From contig OX344755.2 of NCBI GenBank assembly GCA_947034885.2, positions 23,629,052 to 23,693,051 on the forward strand: a stretch of 64,000 nucleotides of DNA, written 5' to 3'. A program made the translations under genes and the position numbers. The DNA is from Thuidium tamariscinum (lineage: Eukaryota > Streptophyta > Bryopsida > Hypnales > Thuidiaceae). How positions within the stretch are numbered: the first letter of the stretch is position 1; every line of letters starts with the position of its first letter. This document shows, one piece after another, positions 11,631-23,580 of the stretch. The notes beneath the pieces were generated by a model. It saw only the letters and a list, made by a program, of their open reading frames with translations, was not told the DNA's origin and searched no databases.

Positions 11631-13065
11631 ATGAGGAGAGTGTTGGCTTTTCTGGTGTGGCTGTTTAGTTTCTGGACTTGGAAAGAGTTCTTCCTTCGTT
11701 GGTTTCGGAGGTCTCTGTTCTCTCATGTTAGCGGAGAGATTGCGGAGCATTTGCCTTTGCAGGAAGAGCAACAGGTGTCGGAGTTGGCACGTTTCCTGTC
11801 TTCCTCACCCGAGGATGGACGTCGGTGCGACTCGTTATTTTTTACAGGAGACTCGAAAGTCGAAATTTCGTTTAAAGGCTCTAAGTTTGCACTATTCCAT
11901 GGCACCGACGTGCAAGCGAGTTATCGTGAGTTTTTGGAGGCAGTTGCTTCATCAGAAATTCTATTCCGTGAATACGTGCGCATTTTCCTAGATGGGGACG
12001 ATTCTTGCAAACATGTGGAAGCATTTGCTGATGCATACCGTCAATGTGGCAATAGATTCAGAAAATTCAGACTTGCTTGTAGGGGTGGCTCTCCAATGCG
12101 ATCTGCCAAGTGTGTCTCAAGTATGCTTCTTGGAAATGATGATATTCAAGATCTCTGCTTGGACTTCGATGGCTTGGTGGGAAAAATGGACAAAGAGTTG
12201 GCTACAAAGTTTATGGACATTGTTGTCTTGCCCCACAATCTTGGAATTCTCAAGTCATTTGAAATGAGCGCGTCAAATTTGGATGGAGAGGGAATGGAGC
12301 AGGTCCTGAAACCCTTCCGAGGCCCTCCAAGTGTACTTGAAGACTTGCGATTTGATTCTATAACATCAGATGCTCACCTTCATCATATAAGTGGCATGCT
12401 TGCCTCAAGCACTTCTCTCAAAACACTTTCAATTTGGAAAAGTTCAAATGAGGACCAAAAGGCCTTAACAAAAGGATTCAAGAGCATAGCAATTGCCTTA
12501 TGTTCCAACCAATCTCTCAAATCCCTTACTTGTAACATCACTAGCAGCATAGAGTTGAAGGTGTTGTTGGAGCCATTGATGCCAAAAAACAACAATCTTC
12601 AATTCAATACCACCCTCACCAAGCTTAGGTTATGGAATTCAATTGGAGGGAAAGAAGGGATTGAAACCTTAGTTGATTTGATTCACACCAATACATCCTT
12701 ATTGGAATTGGGTTTGTTGTATGTGGACGCTTTATCTTTGTATGATACACATGGGGTTGAGAATGTTCTGACCATTTTGGAAGCCTTGAAGACCAACAAA
12801 TCTTTGAAGAAAATTGATTTCGAGGGCTATACTGCAGTCAGTGGTTACAAAGTGCTTGGAGCAATCATGGACTTACTTTTGGAAAATCATTGTATTGAAG
12901 ACATTGGATTATATGCAACACCTTTGCAAACTTCAGGAGATGCAGACTATATATCTTCTGCATTATCAAAGAGGAAGAAAATGAAGTTGCAAGATATTAT
13001 TCAAAGCATGGCAATTGTCAATCCAACATCCGGACGAGTCTTTTTGTGTGGACAACCATTTGCTG
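11631..13065 (+). CDS. ROCO copy 1 exon 1: hydrophobic N-terminus and LRRs, ends in the P-loop
   Basis: The exon encodes 478 full codons plus one base. I chose MRRVLAF as the start because it is the first ATG whose frame is open in all three copies; an in-frame ATG 18 codons upstream exists only in copies 1 and 2. Residues 4-18 are strongly hydrophobic and aromatic, a possible membrane anchor. From about residue 65 to 435 there are roughly ten leucine-rich repeats spaced about 30 residues apart (for example LRLWNSIGG at 332-340). The exon ends GRVFLCGQPFA, the first part of the GTP-binding P-loop. The donor is GCTG/GTAAGCC. No internal stop is present. Confidence 0.85.
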
Positions 13066-14185
13066 GTAAGCCAAACACATTCATATTTTGTATATAATAT
13101 TTCATTATTGATGTAATTAGTTAAGATTATGATAGAAAGAAATAATATAAGTATATAGAATATACACATATATCCACTACAAACCTTCAATGATCCAAAA
13201 GGTCTTAAATCAAATATAACCGAGTAATAAAATATGTCTCTTATATAAAAAAAGAATTGGAATTTTCATCAATAGAGTTTATATTTTCCATCATTCATAC
13301 GACCTCTACAATCAAATTGAAAGTAGTATTTATTGAAAATTTCATATCAACTTCAAAGCATTGTATTTTGAAAATATATACAAAATATAGTTTATTTTTC
13401 ATATTTTTAAATCACCTAAAATTTCATAATATATTAATCAATACAAATCAATTTCATATTTACGTTAAAAAACTTCATTATGAATTCCTAATAGAAGAAC
13501 TTTGATTCCTTTAGTAAATTGTAGATTTTTGTGTTGTTTCCAAATAGGTAAATTAGGCATGGAGAATTTCAAATTTTATAATACCTAATCAAAATAATTA
13601 TTTCAAACACTCAAAATTGACAGACATTATGGAGATGAAGATTTTCAAACTTCAAGATTTTTTTTTTTTAATGGATAGCAACTAGTAATTCCTAAAGGTT
13701 ACCATATCTCCAAAAAAAATGTGTTTTTGTCCATCATGCTTGTAACTTTCAAAGTTTACATTTTTGGTTTTGATTTTTATGTTAGAAAATGAAGCCTAAC
13801 AAGGCTTCTTAGTATGCATATTTCCATTTCAAAACTTTGAAAATATTAAAGCATTGGATGAGTCATGCAATTAAATTCTACTTGTTATAGAATCCAAACA
13901 TTAAAGTATTGTATGTGTCTTCTTTAAAAATGATTTTGTAGTTTAACTTACAAAGAATTGTTCTAACCTTCATATTCAAACAATAAACCTAATTATTATA
14001 ATAAATATTTTAGTTGGTAAAATTTTATATACTCATTACAACTAAAAATTTACAATGAGTGCATTTCTTTCTTTTATAAATAATTCATAAAGTTAAGTTT
14101 AACAAGAATTTTGCATATATGAAAAATATCAAAACTTCATCAATCATATATAGAAGCTAACTCAACTTCATAATGGGGTTTTGTC

Positions 14186-14838
14186 TTAACCCGTAAATGC
14201 CCAAGGCACCAAAATCTGGTGCTTGTTAAACTTTCAAGCTAAGTAAAACTTAATCAAATTGCTATTTTTAGTAGTTTGTATTTTTGGAGAATTCTTTTCA
14301 AAGTCTACTTGAATCATTAAAAATCCAATCTTCAAAATAATTCATTAAGATTTTTCTATTTAGGATTTTTGCAAGGGTATCCATTACAGTCTTGACTTTC
14401 TTTAGTGTTGAGGGCTCTTAGAAATGAGGCTCCGATACACTAAATTTTGGAGAAAAAAATGTATTAGAAACTCATCAAAAAGAATTGCAGAGTAGATTTT
14501 GAAAAGCCATAAATTGATTGGAGTTATGCATGTTGGGCCCTTTTCCTCATGTTTTTTTGTTCACCAACTTTTTAGAATTGACTTGTGAAAAGAGAATCAA
14601 AAGGCTTCACATCATTTTTGCAATTCTAGCACCCTCATGATCAAACATTAAAATCTTTCAATCCATAAGTGATATTGTTTTCTTTTCTTGTCCTAAGTGA
14701 TCTCTAGCATGTCAAGTTTGAATTTGTATAGTTTACATTTCAAAAAAATTGATCAAGATTATCAAAATGTTGGCTTTTTGTTCAATTTAGAAAAAATTCC
14801 TAGAAGCTTAAGAAACGCCTTGGGCATTTAAGGGTTAA
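14186..14838. mobile_element. MITE family A in intron 1, copy 1
   Basis: The left end TTAACCCGTAAATGCCCAAGG pairs with CCTTGGGCATTTAAGGGTTAA at the right. Orientation is opposite to the element at 311-959. It sits at the same position in the introns of copies 2 and 3, so it inserted before the genes were duplicated. Confidence 0.8.
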
Positions 14839-15289
14839 AAGTCAATCCTAAGTATCTTATGCGTGTAAAAAAAGATAACAATTACTCAAATAGTTTTCAC
14901 AATCCACACTATTCCTTGTTGTAATTTCAAGAAACTTCAAATCAATTGAATTGCTTTAATAACATTGACCAATTATTACCCTCTTGTTTTTACAAAGTTT
15001 ATACCTTTCCTTGACTTTTACAAAGCTAATTAATTACATTTATTTCATATTCATAAATAGGACATAATTTTGCTCAACAAAAATATTACATTAGAGTTCA
15101 ATTATTTTATGAGATTTGGAAGGTTGCATTTAATGGAAAAGTATATTCTTTCCAAACTGCAATGCAATTGGTCATTTAAGGGTCAAATGGTTGTGCAAGT
15201 CATTCAAGGTTGATTGTCATACTCTATGACTATAAAGGTTTCCTATTCTCACACATCCAAGAAGAAATACAGAAATATATTATAATATT

Positions 15290-15445
15290 CACTAGAAGAA
15301 AACTGCGTTAGAAATCTGCGAAACGTATGGGCTGAAATTTGTTGAGTTCCATGTTTCCAACGCAAAAACTTGCGTTGGAAACGTGGAACTCAACAAATTT
15401 CAGCCCATGCGTTTCGCAGATTTTTAACGCAGATTTCTTCTAGTG
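15290..15445. mobile_element. 156-bp CACTA-type hairpin MITE
   Basis: The element begins CACTAGAAGAAA and ends TTTCTTCTAGTG, flanked by ATT on both sides (15287-15289 and 15446-15448). The introns of copies 2 and 3 lack it and have a single ATT at the site. Its two arms of about 70 bp are almost perfectly complementary round a few-base loop near 15370. CACTA-like ends with a 3-bp duplication fit the CACTA/EnSpm superfamily. If transcribed with the intron, it would fold into a long, nearly perfect hairpin. Confidence 0.9.
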
Positions 15446-15750
15446 ATTATAATAGATTATTGATGTTTGTATGGTACAATAGAATTGACTCTATGTAGAA
15501 AGCTTTTGAAGTATTCTATTTTTAATGAATGAGAAGACAATTACATTGAGTTTTAATTTAGAGGCAAGAATCACACATCAAAGTCAAAAATCATTATGAG
15601 GTCTTTATTTATACTTTATTCTCAAATATTCAAATTCATAGTGGAGCAATTGATGTATATCATTTGATTCTTACTACGTTTTGTCATGCTTTAGCATCAT
15701 TCACATTTTACATTTCTAAACTACCTTGTTATTCTTCTACTTCTTCATAG

Positions 15751-17018
15751 GTAAGACAAGATTGCGAATGTCAATGAAGAAACTAAAGGAATTTCAAAGA
15801 GAAGAGGAAATTGCAAACTGTTCATGGATCAAGGGAAAAATGAAAAACATATTCAAAACCTCAAATGCCCTCAAGGAGCCAATGGAGGACATGCCATTGG
15901 AACGGACACATGGCATTGAAGTGGAAAGTGTACAATGTGATGACATTGGCATTACCATTTGGGACATGGCTGGTCAAACGGACTTTCACTCTTTTCATGA
16001 ATTGGTGATGCCCAATCTCTCCGCTGATGGAAGTTCATCAATGTTTTTTCTCATGTGCAATCCCATGGAGCAATCCATTCCTTCAAAGAGAAGAAGTCCA
16101 TCGGACATAAAATTGGAACTTCAATGGTGGTTGCGATTCATTGCTTCCAATACAAGAAGATCTCTTTCATATCGCCCACATGTGTCAATAGTCATGACTC
16201 ATTTTGACTATTGGAAAGATGACAATGCACTTGTTGCATGCATTGATGATTTGGTATTACAATTGAAATCTCAATTCCAAGAGGTACTTGAGTTTGATGA
16301 AGACAAGTCCGTATTCAAAGTGGATGGGAGAAATGTATCTCATGCTCGTGTGGTGTTTGATTTCATGAAATCCCACATGAAGGCATTGTTGGAGAGATTG
16401 CCTAAGACCATAAGTGCATGTGAGAAAGTGCAACATTTGGTAGCATTGTGGAATGCGGACAAATCAAAACCACCATTTTTGAAGTGGGAAGAATTTTGTG
16501 AAGGCATGTGCAAAGAAGTGGAGGAGTTGAATGATGTGGACCATAAGCTTACTAAACAAAAGAGGGAGTTTGTCGCAATATCCTTGAACGATGGAGGGCA
16601 CATCATTTACAATGACAAAGAAGGGGTGGTCATCACCAATCCTCATTGGTTTTGCCACCACATCATTGGACAATTTCTACACCAATGTGCAATTAGGGAT
16701 AGTGACTTGGAGATAGTTTCATCCAATGGGATCATATCCATTGATTGCATGAAGCGTTTGATATTGAAGTTTGTCGAAAGACAAGGAGATATGGAGAAGC
16801 AATTTGATGATATTTTGGGCATGATGTTCAAACTACACATATGCTATAAGCAAGATGCTAGTAGCATTATGATACCATCAACTTTGAAAGACAAGGACAA
16901 AAGTTTGAATTGGTCCACCTATGATGACTCCACAAGCATTCATTATATTGGGAGAAGATTGGCTTGCAAAGATGGAATTCATACCATGTTGACTCCTGGA
17001 TTTTTTGCGCGCCTTCAG
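15751..17018 (+). CDS. ROCO copy 1 exon 2: Roc GTPase and COR
   Basis: Joined to exon 1, the frame completes the P-loop GQPFAGKT. Other Roc motifs are RTHGIEV (switch I), DMAGQ (G3) and THFD (G4; Roc domains such as LRRK2 use THxD rather than NKxD). The COR region follows, with a typical stretch around VVITNPHWFCHHI. The exon is fully open. The donor is CTTCAG/GTATTG in phase 0. It is more diverged from copies 2 and 3 than they are from each other (for example KFVERQGD here, KLVEGQGD there). Confidence 0.88.
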
Positions 17019-17374
17019 GTATTGTTTGAAAACTATTTAGATGAAATAGAGGTTTCAAGTACTACTTCTATATTTTATTTTGAATTTGGAAATGTTCAAA
17101 ATTGAAGATTGACCACTTTATAATAATTCAACTCTTGAATAATAAGACTTGCAATCAAAGTTTACTATGAGGACAATTATTCATGATCACACTATCTTAA
17201 AAAACTTAATCTTCATTTTCAATGACCTTGTGCTACAATGACTTCACTCTTTAAAGTTTTGATTTAGATGTGAGAACCAATCAAATGTGGCTCAAATGAA
17301 TGCAACATCTCAATTTGTTTTCTCTGTTAAATCAAGTGATATATGTGTTATTTATTTATTGTTTTATTGTCTAG
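17019..17374 (+). other. Intron 2 of ROCO copy 1
   Basis: This is a phase 0 intron of 356 nt ending TTATTGTCTAG. The exon 2 frame runs 29 codons into it before a stop at 17103-17105, and this tail is conserved in all three copies. Confidence 0.8.
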
Positions 17375-18762
17375 GTTTCTTTCTTCCAAAACTCCAAAGC
17401 AAAAATGTTCAAGATACATATGAGGTATTTCAAGATATTATCACATTCATAAGTGATGGCATTGAAGTCATTCTTCAATTCCATCATGGGGATATTGACA
17501 TCCTTCTAAAATCCCATCAATGTCAAGACAATATGTTGGAATTCCTTGAAAATGGAATTGTCATGCACATTAAACATCTCCAAGAAGATCCCACATTGGG
17601 TTGTCTTGGAGTTTGCCTCATTGAATACATTTTGCGCCCAACATGTGTGCAAAGGTTGGTTCATGCCAAAGACCGCAAAAACCAATGTGTTCAAGTGAAA
17701 GAGTTAGAAGCGGAGATCATTAAAAGTGGTGTAGATGCTACACACAATTGGAAGTCGTGTGAAGGATTGGACAAGGGCTATGACAAGGTGAGCACCTTAT
17801 TGGGAGGCCTAGCATGGAAAAATCTTTTAGAGAGGCGATCACGTGACCTACAAGTTTATCATAAGGAAGTCTAATGTTTTGGAACTAGGATCCAAAATGA
17901 TCAGTCCAACTCCAACCATGCAAAAGGTGGTTCATGGACCACTTCAATACGGCAAATGCCTGGAAGATTTGTATGTGGGCCTTTGGTTGAGGAGATAGTT
18001 GACTTGAGAAGGGAACATCGTGAATATCACAAAGAGACAATGGAAAAATTGGACAATGTGATGCATCTCATTCAAAATCTAGAGCATGGCATTGAAAACA
18101 TGCAAAAGGAGTTATTGCTTGAGGTGTGTTCTAAGATTGATGATGTAATGGCATTCTCTTTAGAGATGCAAAAGTCACAAATCCCCAAACTAGCCTACCT
18201 TTGTAAACTTGGGAAAAGAAAGCTTTTGACATGATTGGTGCCTAATCTTGAACGAGTTCAACTTCACCTCATGTGTGAAAGTATCTATGGATTTCATGAG
18301 GTCCCAAACCAAGAGGGTTGTGAGGTCTATTTTAGAACCAAACACACAAGGAGATTCCTTGCAACGCTAGCTTGGGGATTGAAGATTGCCATCGTCTTGA
18401 CTAAGATTGGTGCCCATGTTGCTTGTGGGATGGGTGCGATGGTCCCTGATATTAGTGATGGAGGCACTTTTGCAGCCTTGATTCTTGACACACCAGGTTT
18501 TTTGGATTATCGAATCCCTACTACAACTTTGGAATCATTGCCAATTGAATTTAGAAATCAATTATGGATTTCATCAAATGATCAATCTGAAGCTCAAAGG
18601 TGGCTTCAAGAGTTTTTGGAGCCCAAGTGTCAGAATAAGAGAGACTTCTACAATCAATTTGGATTGAGGAAGGTTCGATATAAAGAAGCAAGGGAATCCA
18701 TAGCTTGGATTTGTGATAAATGCATTTTAGTGCATCACAATGAAGTTGACGAACTAAAATAG
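17375..18762 (+). pseudogene. ROCO copy 1 exon 3: C-terminal region, disrupted
   Basis: This is homologous to the 462-residue C-terminal part of copies 2 and 3. It carries the 1-nt deletion near its start and two nonsense codons (17872-17874 and 18232-18234). The rest of the sequence, including the coiled-coil region and the final VDELK-stop, is well preserved, so the lesions are recent. Confidence 0.88.
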
Positions 18763-20610
18763 GGTATTACAGTTAATTGTAAAGTAGCAGGAAACAAAGT
18801 TTTTTTCATTAGATTTGAAAGAAAATAAGGATCTTTAGATTAAGTTCTTTTTGGGTGCAATGTGGATATGTTTTGAATTTTGTTCATAGTTTTGCTTCTA
18901 CCAATGAAAACTTACAAGCATGCGCCATATGGTAGAAGGGATTGTAATTTTGGATGAAAATCTTGATTTTCAATCTTAATTCAATGCCAAGTAGAGCATA
19001 TACTATTTGAATTCCATTTCAAAATTATCTTATTAAAGCTTGCCGCATATTGAACCACATTATGATTAGTTCTATTAATAATTGAAGCTTTAGGGTAAAT
19101 ATTTGTATGTAAATCATGATATTGTGAGAGGATGGATGATGTAATCTTCATTAAGTACGTGAATATTTTTGTAGTAAATGTTTGACAACTCTTTTCTTTT
19201 TCACATCATTTTTGTTGACTATCAAAATTTGATTTTGTTGATGAATAGTTGTAGATTTTTGAAATCGATTGATTTCTTTGTTTGTTTAATTTTTTAATTT
19301 ACAAAAATATGGCCTTGGGACTTTGAGAATTTTAAATCAAGTATGATAGTGTATTGCTACCATGGTTTGTAAGTTTGGAATACAACCCACATACTTGGGG
19401 TTTGAAGAGGAATGCTCATCCCTTACTTTAGAGTAAGTATATCATAATTTATACAAAGTTCAAACTTTATATTTTCATAAATTTTAGACTTATTCCCTTT
19501 CTCCTATCAAGAAGATCCTACAAAAAGTTTTATAACTCAAATAGATTGAACCATACTCATTGCTCAAGACCTCAATTTGAGACATTGAAGTAGGTATTGT
19601 TACTTTATACAAATGACACTTTTAAATGGCTAATATATACCAATCGTGAAAAATTATGCATCTAAATAAAGTATATCAAACATAAAAATGGAAATAAAAG
19701 GTAAACGTCAAGGGAATATGATTGAGTGAGGATGGATTAAAATTTTCAGAATGTTTGCATTTGAATTGCTACACGTTGATTAAACTAGACCACCTTCCTT
19801 GATCATTTAGATGTGGTTCATGAGAAAGACCTTGAGTAGGAACAACTAAATATGAGAGTATTAATTAATTATTCTAACTACTCTTTAAAACATGTATTCT
19901 TAGTTAAGGCTCGAACATTTGGAGCTTCAGATAGACACCTTGAACTTGTTTGTGGATGCCTAGGCCATTGAAGAAGGTAGATCAACAATTATAATGTCTT
20001 GATCCAATCACATACCAAAGTAACTACAACAACCACTTCTAGACCTCAGTGTACCAATTCTTATTGTTGGATAATATACTTGGTGGTCAAGGTTAGTATT
20101 TCTTATCAAATAATTTATTGAAGTTGGCAAATGTGATTTAACATGTGTTTTTGCCACTTTTTACAATTTAGACTACACTATCTATAATTTGAATCAATCA
20201 TAGATTTTTGAAATCTATATGTGTTGTAGATGTCTGAAATCTATAACAATTCTAGGTGTGAGTTTTTAGTTTAGGCCACATGGTCTAAAAAAATGGCATT
20301 TGGAATATCACCATGTTAATATAATTTGCCATTTAAGTGCCTATAGCTCTATGTTGCTTATCAAAAACAAATTCCATATTAAATTTAGTACCCACAAGGA
20401 GCCTTGGAATTAACAAGCCAAGTATTCTAAAGCTTGGATTATGTTGAGTGGTTTAATTTTGCACAATCTAAATTGATAATGTGTCATTTTGTGTCCAAAC
20501 GATGCATGCTAAAGTGCATTAAAATTTTCTATTGTAGACTTCTAATTGCCCATAAAATCAACCTTCCAAAATTAAAAATATGTTTGATGATGGTAATTGG
20601 GCAGATGTTA
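18763..20610. other. 3' flank of ROCO copy 1
   Basis: The AT-rich sequence aligns with 36909-42810 (minus the CACTA insertion) and 62010-63785. No gene was recognised. Poly(A) signals cannot be picked out with confidence in such AT-rich DNA. Confidence 0.55.
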
Positions 20611-20816
20611 AGTACCCCCCATTGAGCAAGAAGAAGGTATTCGTTGTAGTAGAACCTATGTAGGTTGCTCTATCCACCAATACCCTACCCCACCCTATGT
20701 AGCAAAATCCCTTGGCCCACCTACCCCATCCCTCCCATTTCCAACTTCTTTTTCCTTGTCTCCTACCAGCAACTCTAGATCGTTGCAATGCTCTCAGATT
20801 TTTATGAGGTGTGACT
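20611..20816. repeat. C-rich block at the end of unit 1
   Basis: A pyrimidine-rich, locally GC-rich stretch beginning AAGTACCCCCC and ending near GTGACTTCATTA. It is repeated at 42822-43035 and inverted at 1-310. It has no coding signal. Confidence 0.6.
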
Positions 20817-23580
20817 TCATTAAACTAATTTTGAGCTGACATTTGAAAAAGATGGTCTTTCAATAGACTTGCAACTAATGAGAAAAGGAATTATAAGAAT
20901 AATTAATTTTATGTGGTGTAGAAGTCCACAAAGTGAGCATCTTTTTGTGTGCATTTTGAAACATGTAAAAACTGATTTTGATAAGTTTTTTGGTGAATGA
21001 CAATGTCCATTAAGTTGTTGGAGTTAGAAACATTTTATTTTATTTTTAAAAATTTTATCCTATTTTTTATTAATTAAAACATCCAAATATGTCTTTTCTT
21101 GAGGTTTGGCACATTTCAAGTTCTCCTACTTAGAGATTTAAAAAAAAAAATTCCTTCAGTGGTTTTCTTCATCTTAAAGATGCATATATTATCCATTTAA
21201 AAATAAAATAAAAATGAAATAAAAAATTTAAAGTATTCCCAAGAAAATCATAAAAACACAACAATAGTACCAGTGTTTCTTGCATTCATCCCTAATTGAT
21301 CGAATTAGTTATAGGAAGTTCAAATTTATATTTGGAGATTAAATATGAATAATACTTAACCGCGTGAAATGTAGGTTTACAAAGTCAATCATTTGGGGTG
21401 AAGAAATTAAACACATATATATTTAGGTGCCTAAGGCGAAATTTCTCGTATAGACAAGTAGCCATGAGTAAGAAATCTTTTCTGTAGCTTGAGAGTTAAA
21501 AACATGGTTGAAATCTACGGTTGTCTATAGAAAAAAAACCTTGCATATTCTGATTGTGAAGGTAAGAGCAATTTGATTCTAAAACTTATTTGATGTTACC
21601 ATGAATACCTACAACAAATAAAGAACACTTTTGGTGTACTCTAAGCATTGAAGCCCTTGACTCTTACAAGACATTGCAAGCCCTACAAACATTTGAAAGT
21701 TGAAACTAAGTCAAAACTTGAATCTTCACATAGTTCTTGGTTTTAAATGTTTTAAAGTTTTACTAAATTTTTTTTAACTCTAATAATTTAGTTTTGATTC
21801 TACTTTAATTTTTTTTTAAATTGTTAAAATTGTAATGTTTTGTAACAATCATTAAGGGAGCTTTTGGACCTCCAAGACATTACAAGTTTCCAAACTATAG
21901 GAACATATCATCAGTTTGATGTGGTCAAATGACCATCAAATCTAGTATCAATATATAATTAATTAAATTAATTATTAAATATTATTAAATATTTTTAAGG
22001 ATCATATTTTAGTTTTTTTAATACTTTTTAAATTCTTTTTAATATTTAAATTCAAAAATAGTATTATTATAATTTTTTTTCTTTTAATTTGAAAATTGAG
22101 ACCTAATAGTATCGGTTTGTAGCATTGGGATTGTTTTAGGGAATAACCCTAAGACAATCTTCTATAAGCCCGAAAACTCCTTTAATGGTGAAAACAGAAT
22201 TGAAAGCCTAAAATTCATTGCTCTTGAACTTTTTCTTTTGAATTTCTCTAATTGTGAGCTCAAAGAATACATCACATACACTATGATGTCTTTCACTATT
22301 ATATCCATATTCCTTAAAAATTTTACACTATTGTAAGTATTTTGTAATTATTATGATTTTTATAAGGAAATTTCTTGAAAGAATCATATAAAGTTCAATT
22401 CGATTTTTTCTTTATGATAAAATGAGATTCAAGAATAACATAACCCCTAATGTGCTTGGACATTCAATTTCTAGACAATGTATAGATTGAAATTTAGATT
22501 CCCTCCCACTATAGGTTACAGGAAAGTCATCCTATTTCCAAGAGATACTTTATGAAGTTGTTGACCTATTCAAGGATTGTATTGGGGTTATTGGACTACA
22601 TATTTTTCCAAAATTGCAAATGTGGATGTATGTCAAGTAGTTGACCAAGCCAAGATTGCATTGATCCAAGTGTAAACTTGCCAATCACCACTCAAACAAA
22701 ATTCAAATCCTTCTCTGCATAAATATAGAGACTTGCATGCTTTAAAATAGAAATGGGGTTGTTTGTTGTCCCTTCTAACATCTCCCACTTCCAATAATGG
22801 CACAAGAAAGTAAAATACATTCAAGATTTCCTTTATAAATCCATCTCTAGTTTTCATGTTGTCATTTTCCATTGACCTTATGCAACTTAAGTGCATTTAA
22901 TAATCAATTAGGTACATTCCACCAATCTAAGCTAGAAGCCTTATAAATTCAAATTTTTCATCAATTCACACATCAGAGGTCTAGAGGTATGAACAGTAGA
23001 TGGAAGTTGAGCCGCATGCCTTCATCTAACATGAAAATTGCAAACTACGTTACAAGCAAAATTTATCCCACTAAATTAATTGCTACCTTGGAACTTCAAA
23101 TGTACGAAATGCTATTTCAAAACTTCATGAGGTAACATATTAAAAAGTTTTCTAATTCAATAGTTCAAATTGAATGAAGAAGATTCAATGAATGAAAGAG
23201 AGCAAGAACTAAATCCAACTTTGTCTCAAATAAGTAATGCGTTAGGAATAAAGCCAGTTCTACCAAAGAACCGGAATTTCTGACTCCAAACCCCTCGACT
23301 ACGTAAAACCAAAGACCGAATCGATGGTGGAATCCATACTTGAAAGTAGACATGTCAAACATTCTTTTGATAGTCTTTCTTTTTTCTATGCCAGCCCCAT
23401 ATCATTTTGTAATAGTGGAATAGTTCATCAAAAAGGGGCTTGGTACTTTCAATTGAGGATTTGGGCTCAGAATCATGGCACCCACAACATAGAATAGAGA
23501 AAAAGTAGCACGTTAGGCAATCAAAGGAAGCCCTAATTGAGTCCTTTCACATTTGATTCTTGTGCTAGGACGAGGTCATA
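20817..23580. other. AT-rich 5' flank of unit 2
   Basis: This starts inside a truncated family E element, of which only the right inverted end remains near 21273. It then follows the unit 1 and unit 3 sequence. The MITE B site is empty near 22740. I see no gene. Confidence 0.6.

Larger units (their letters stand above)
13066..15750 (+). other. Intron 1 of ROCO copy 1
   Basis: This is a phase 1 intron bounded by G/GTAAGCC and TTCTTCATAG/GTAAGAC. It is AT-rich and holds MITE A (14186-14838) and a CACTA-type hairpin (15290-15445). The remainder aligns with the introns of the other copies and shows no gene. Confidence 0.85.
11631..18762 (+). pseudogene. ROCO copy 1 (TRN1-like LRR-Roc-COR), broken in exon 3
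   Basis: This is a three-exon gene: 11631-13065, 15751-17018 and 17375-18762. Exons 1 and 2 are open and encode the LRRs, the Roc GTPase and COR. Exon 3 is 1388 nt instead of the 1389 nt in copies 2 and 3, because one A is missing in the A-run at 17388-17391. In the spliced frame this reaches TAA at 17450-17452, giving a product of about 926 residues. In the ancestral frame two further stops follow: TAA at 17872-17874 (CAA in the sisters) and TGA at 18232-18234 (CGA in the sisters), both C-to-T changes. TRN1 acts in leaf and root patterning in Arabidopsis; that is family knowledge, not shown here. A truncated LRR-Roc-COR protein could still be made. Confidence 0.85.

Noticed and set aside
13257-13505. 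Small frames in introns 1 (for example 13257-13505 and 31613-31903)
   Set aside because: They lie in AT-rich intron sequence, have low-complexity composition and are not preserved in frame among the copies.
16340-16606. Antisense frame of 88 codons opposite the COR part of exon 2, repeated at 34485 and 59034
   Set aside because: It is the mirror of a highly conserved coding exon. Its conservation follows from the plus strand.
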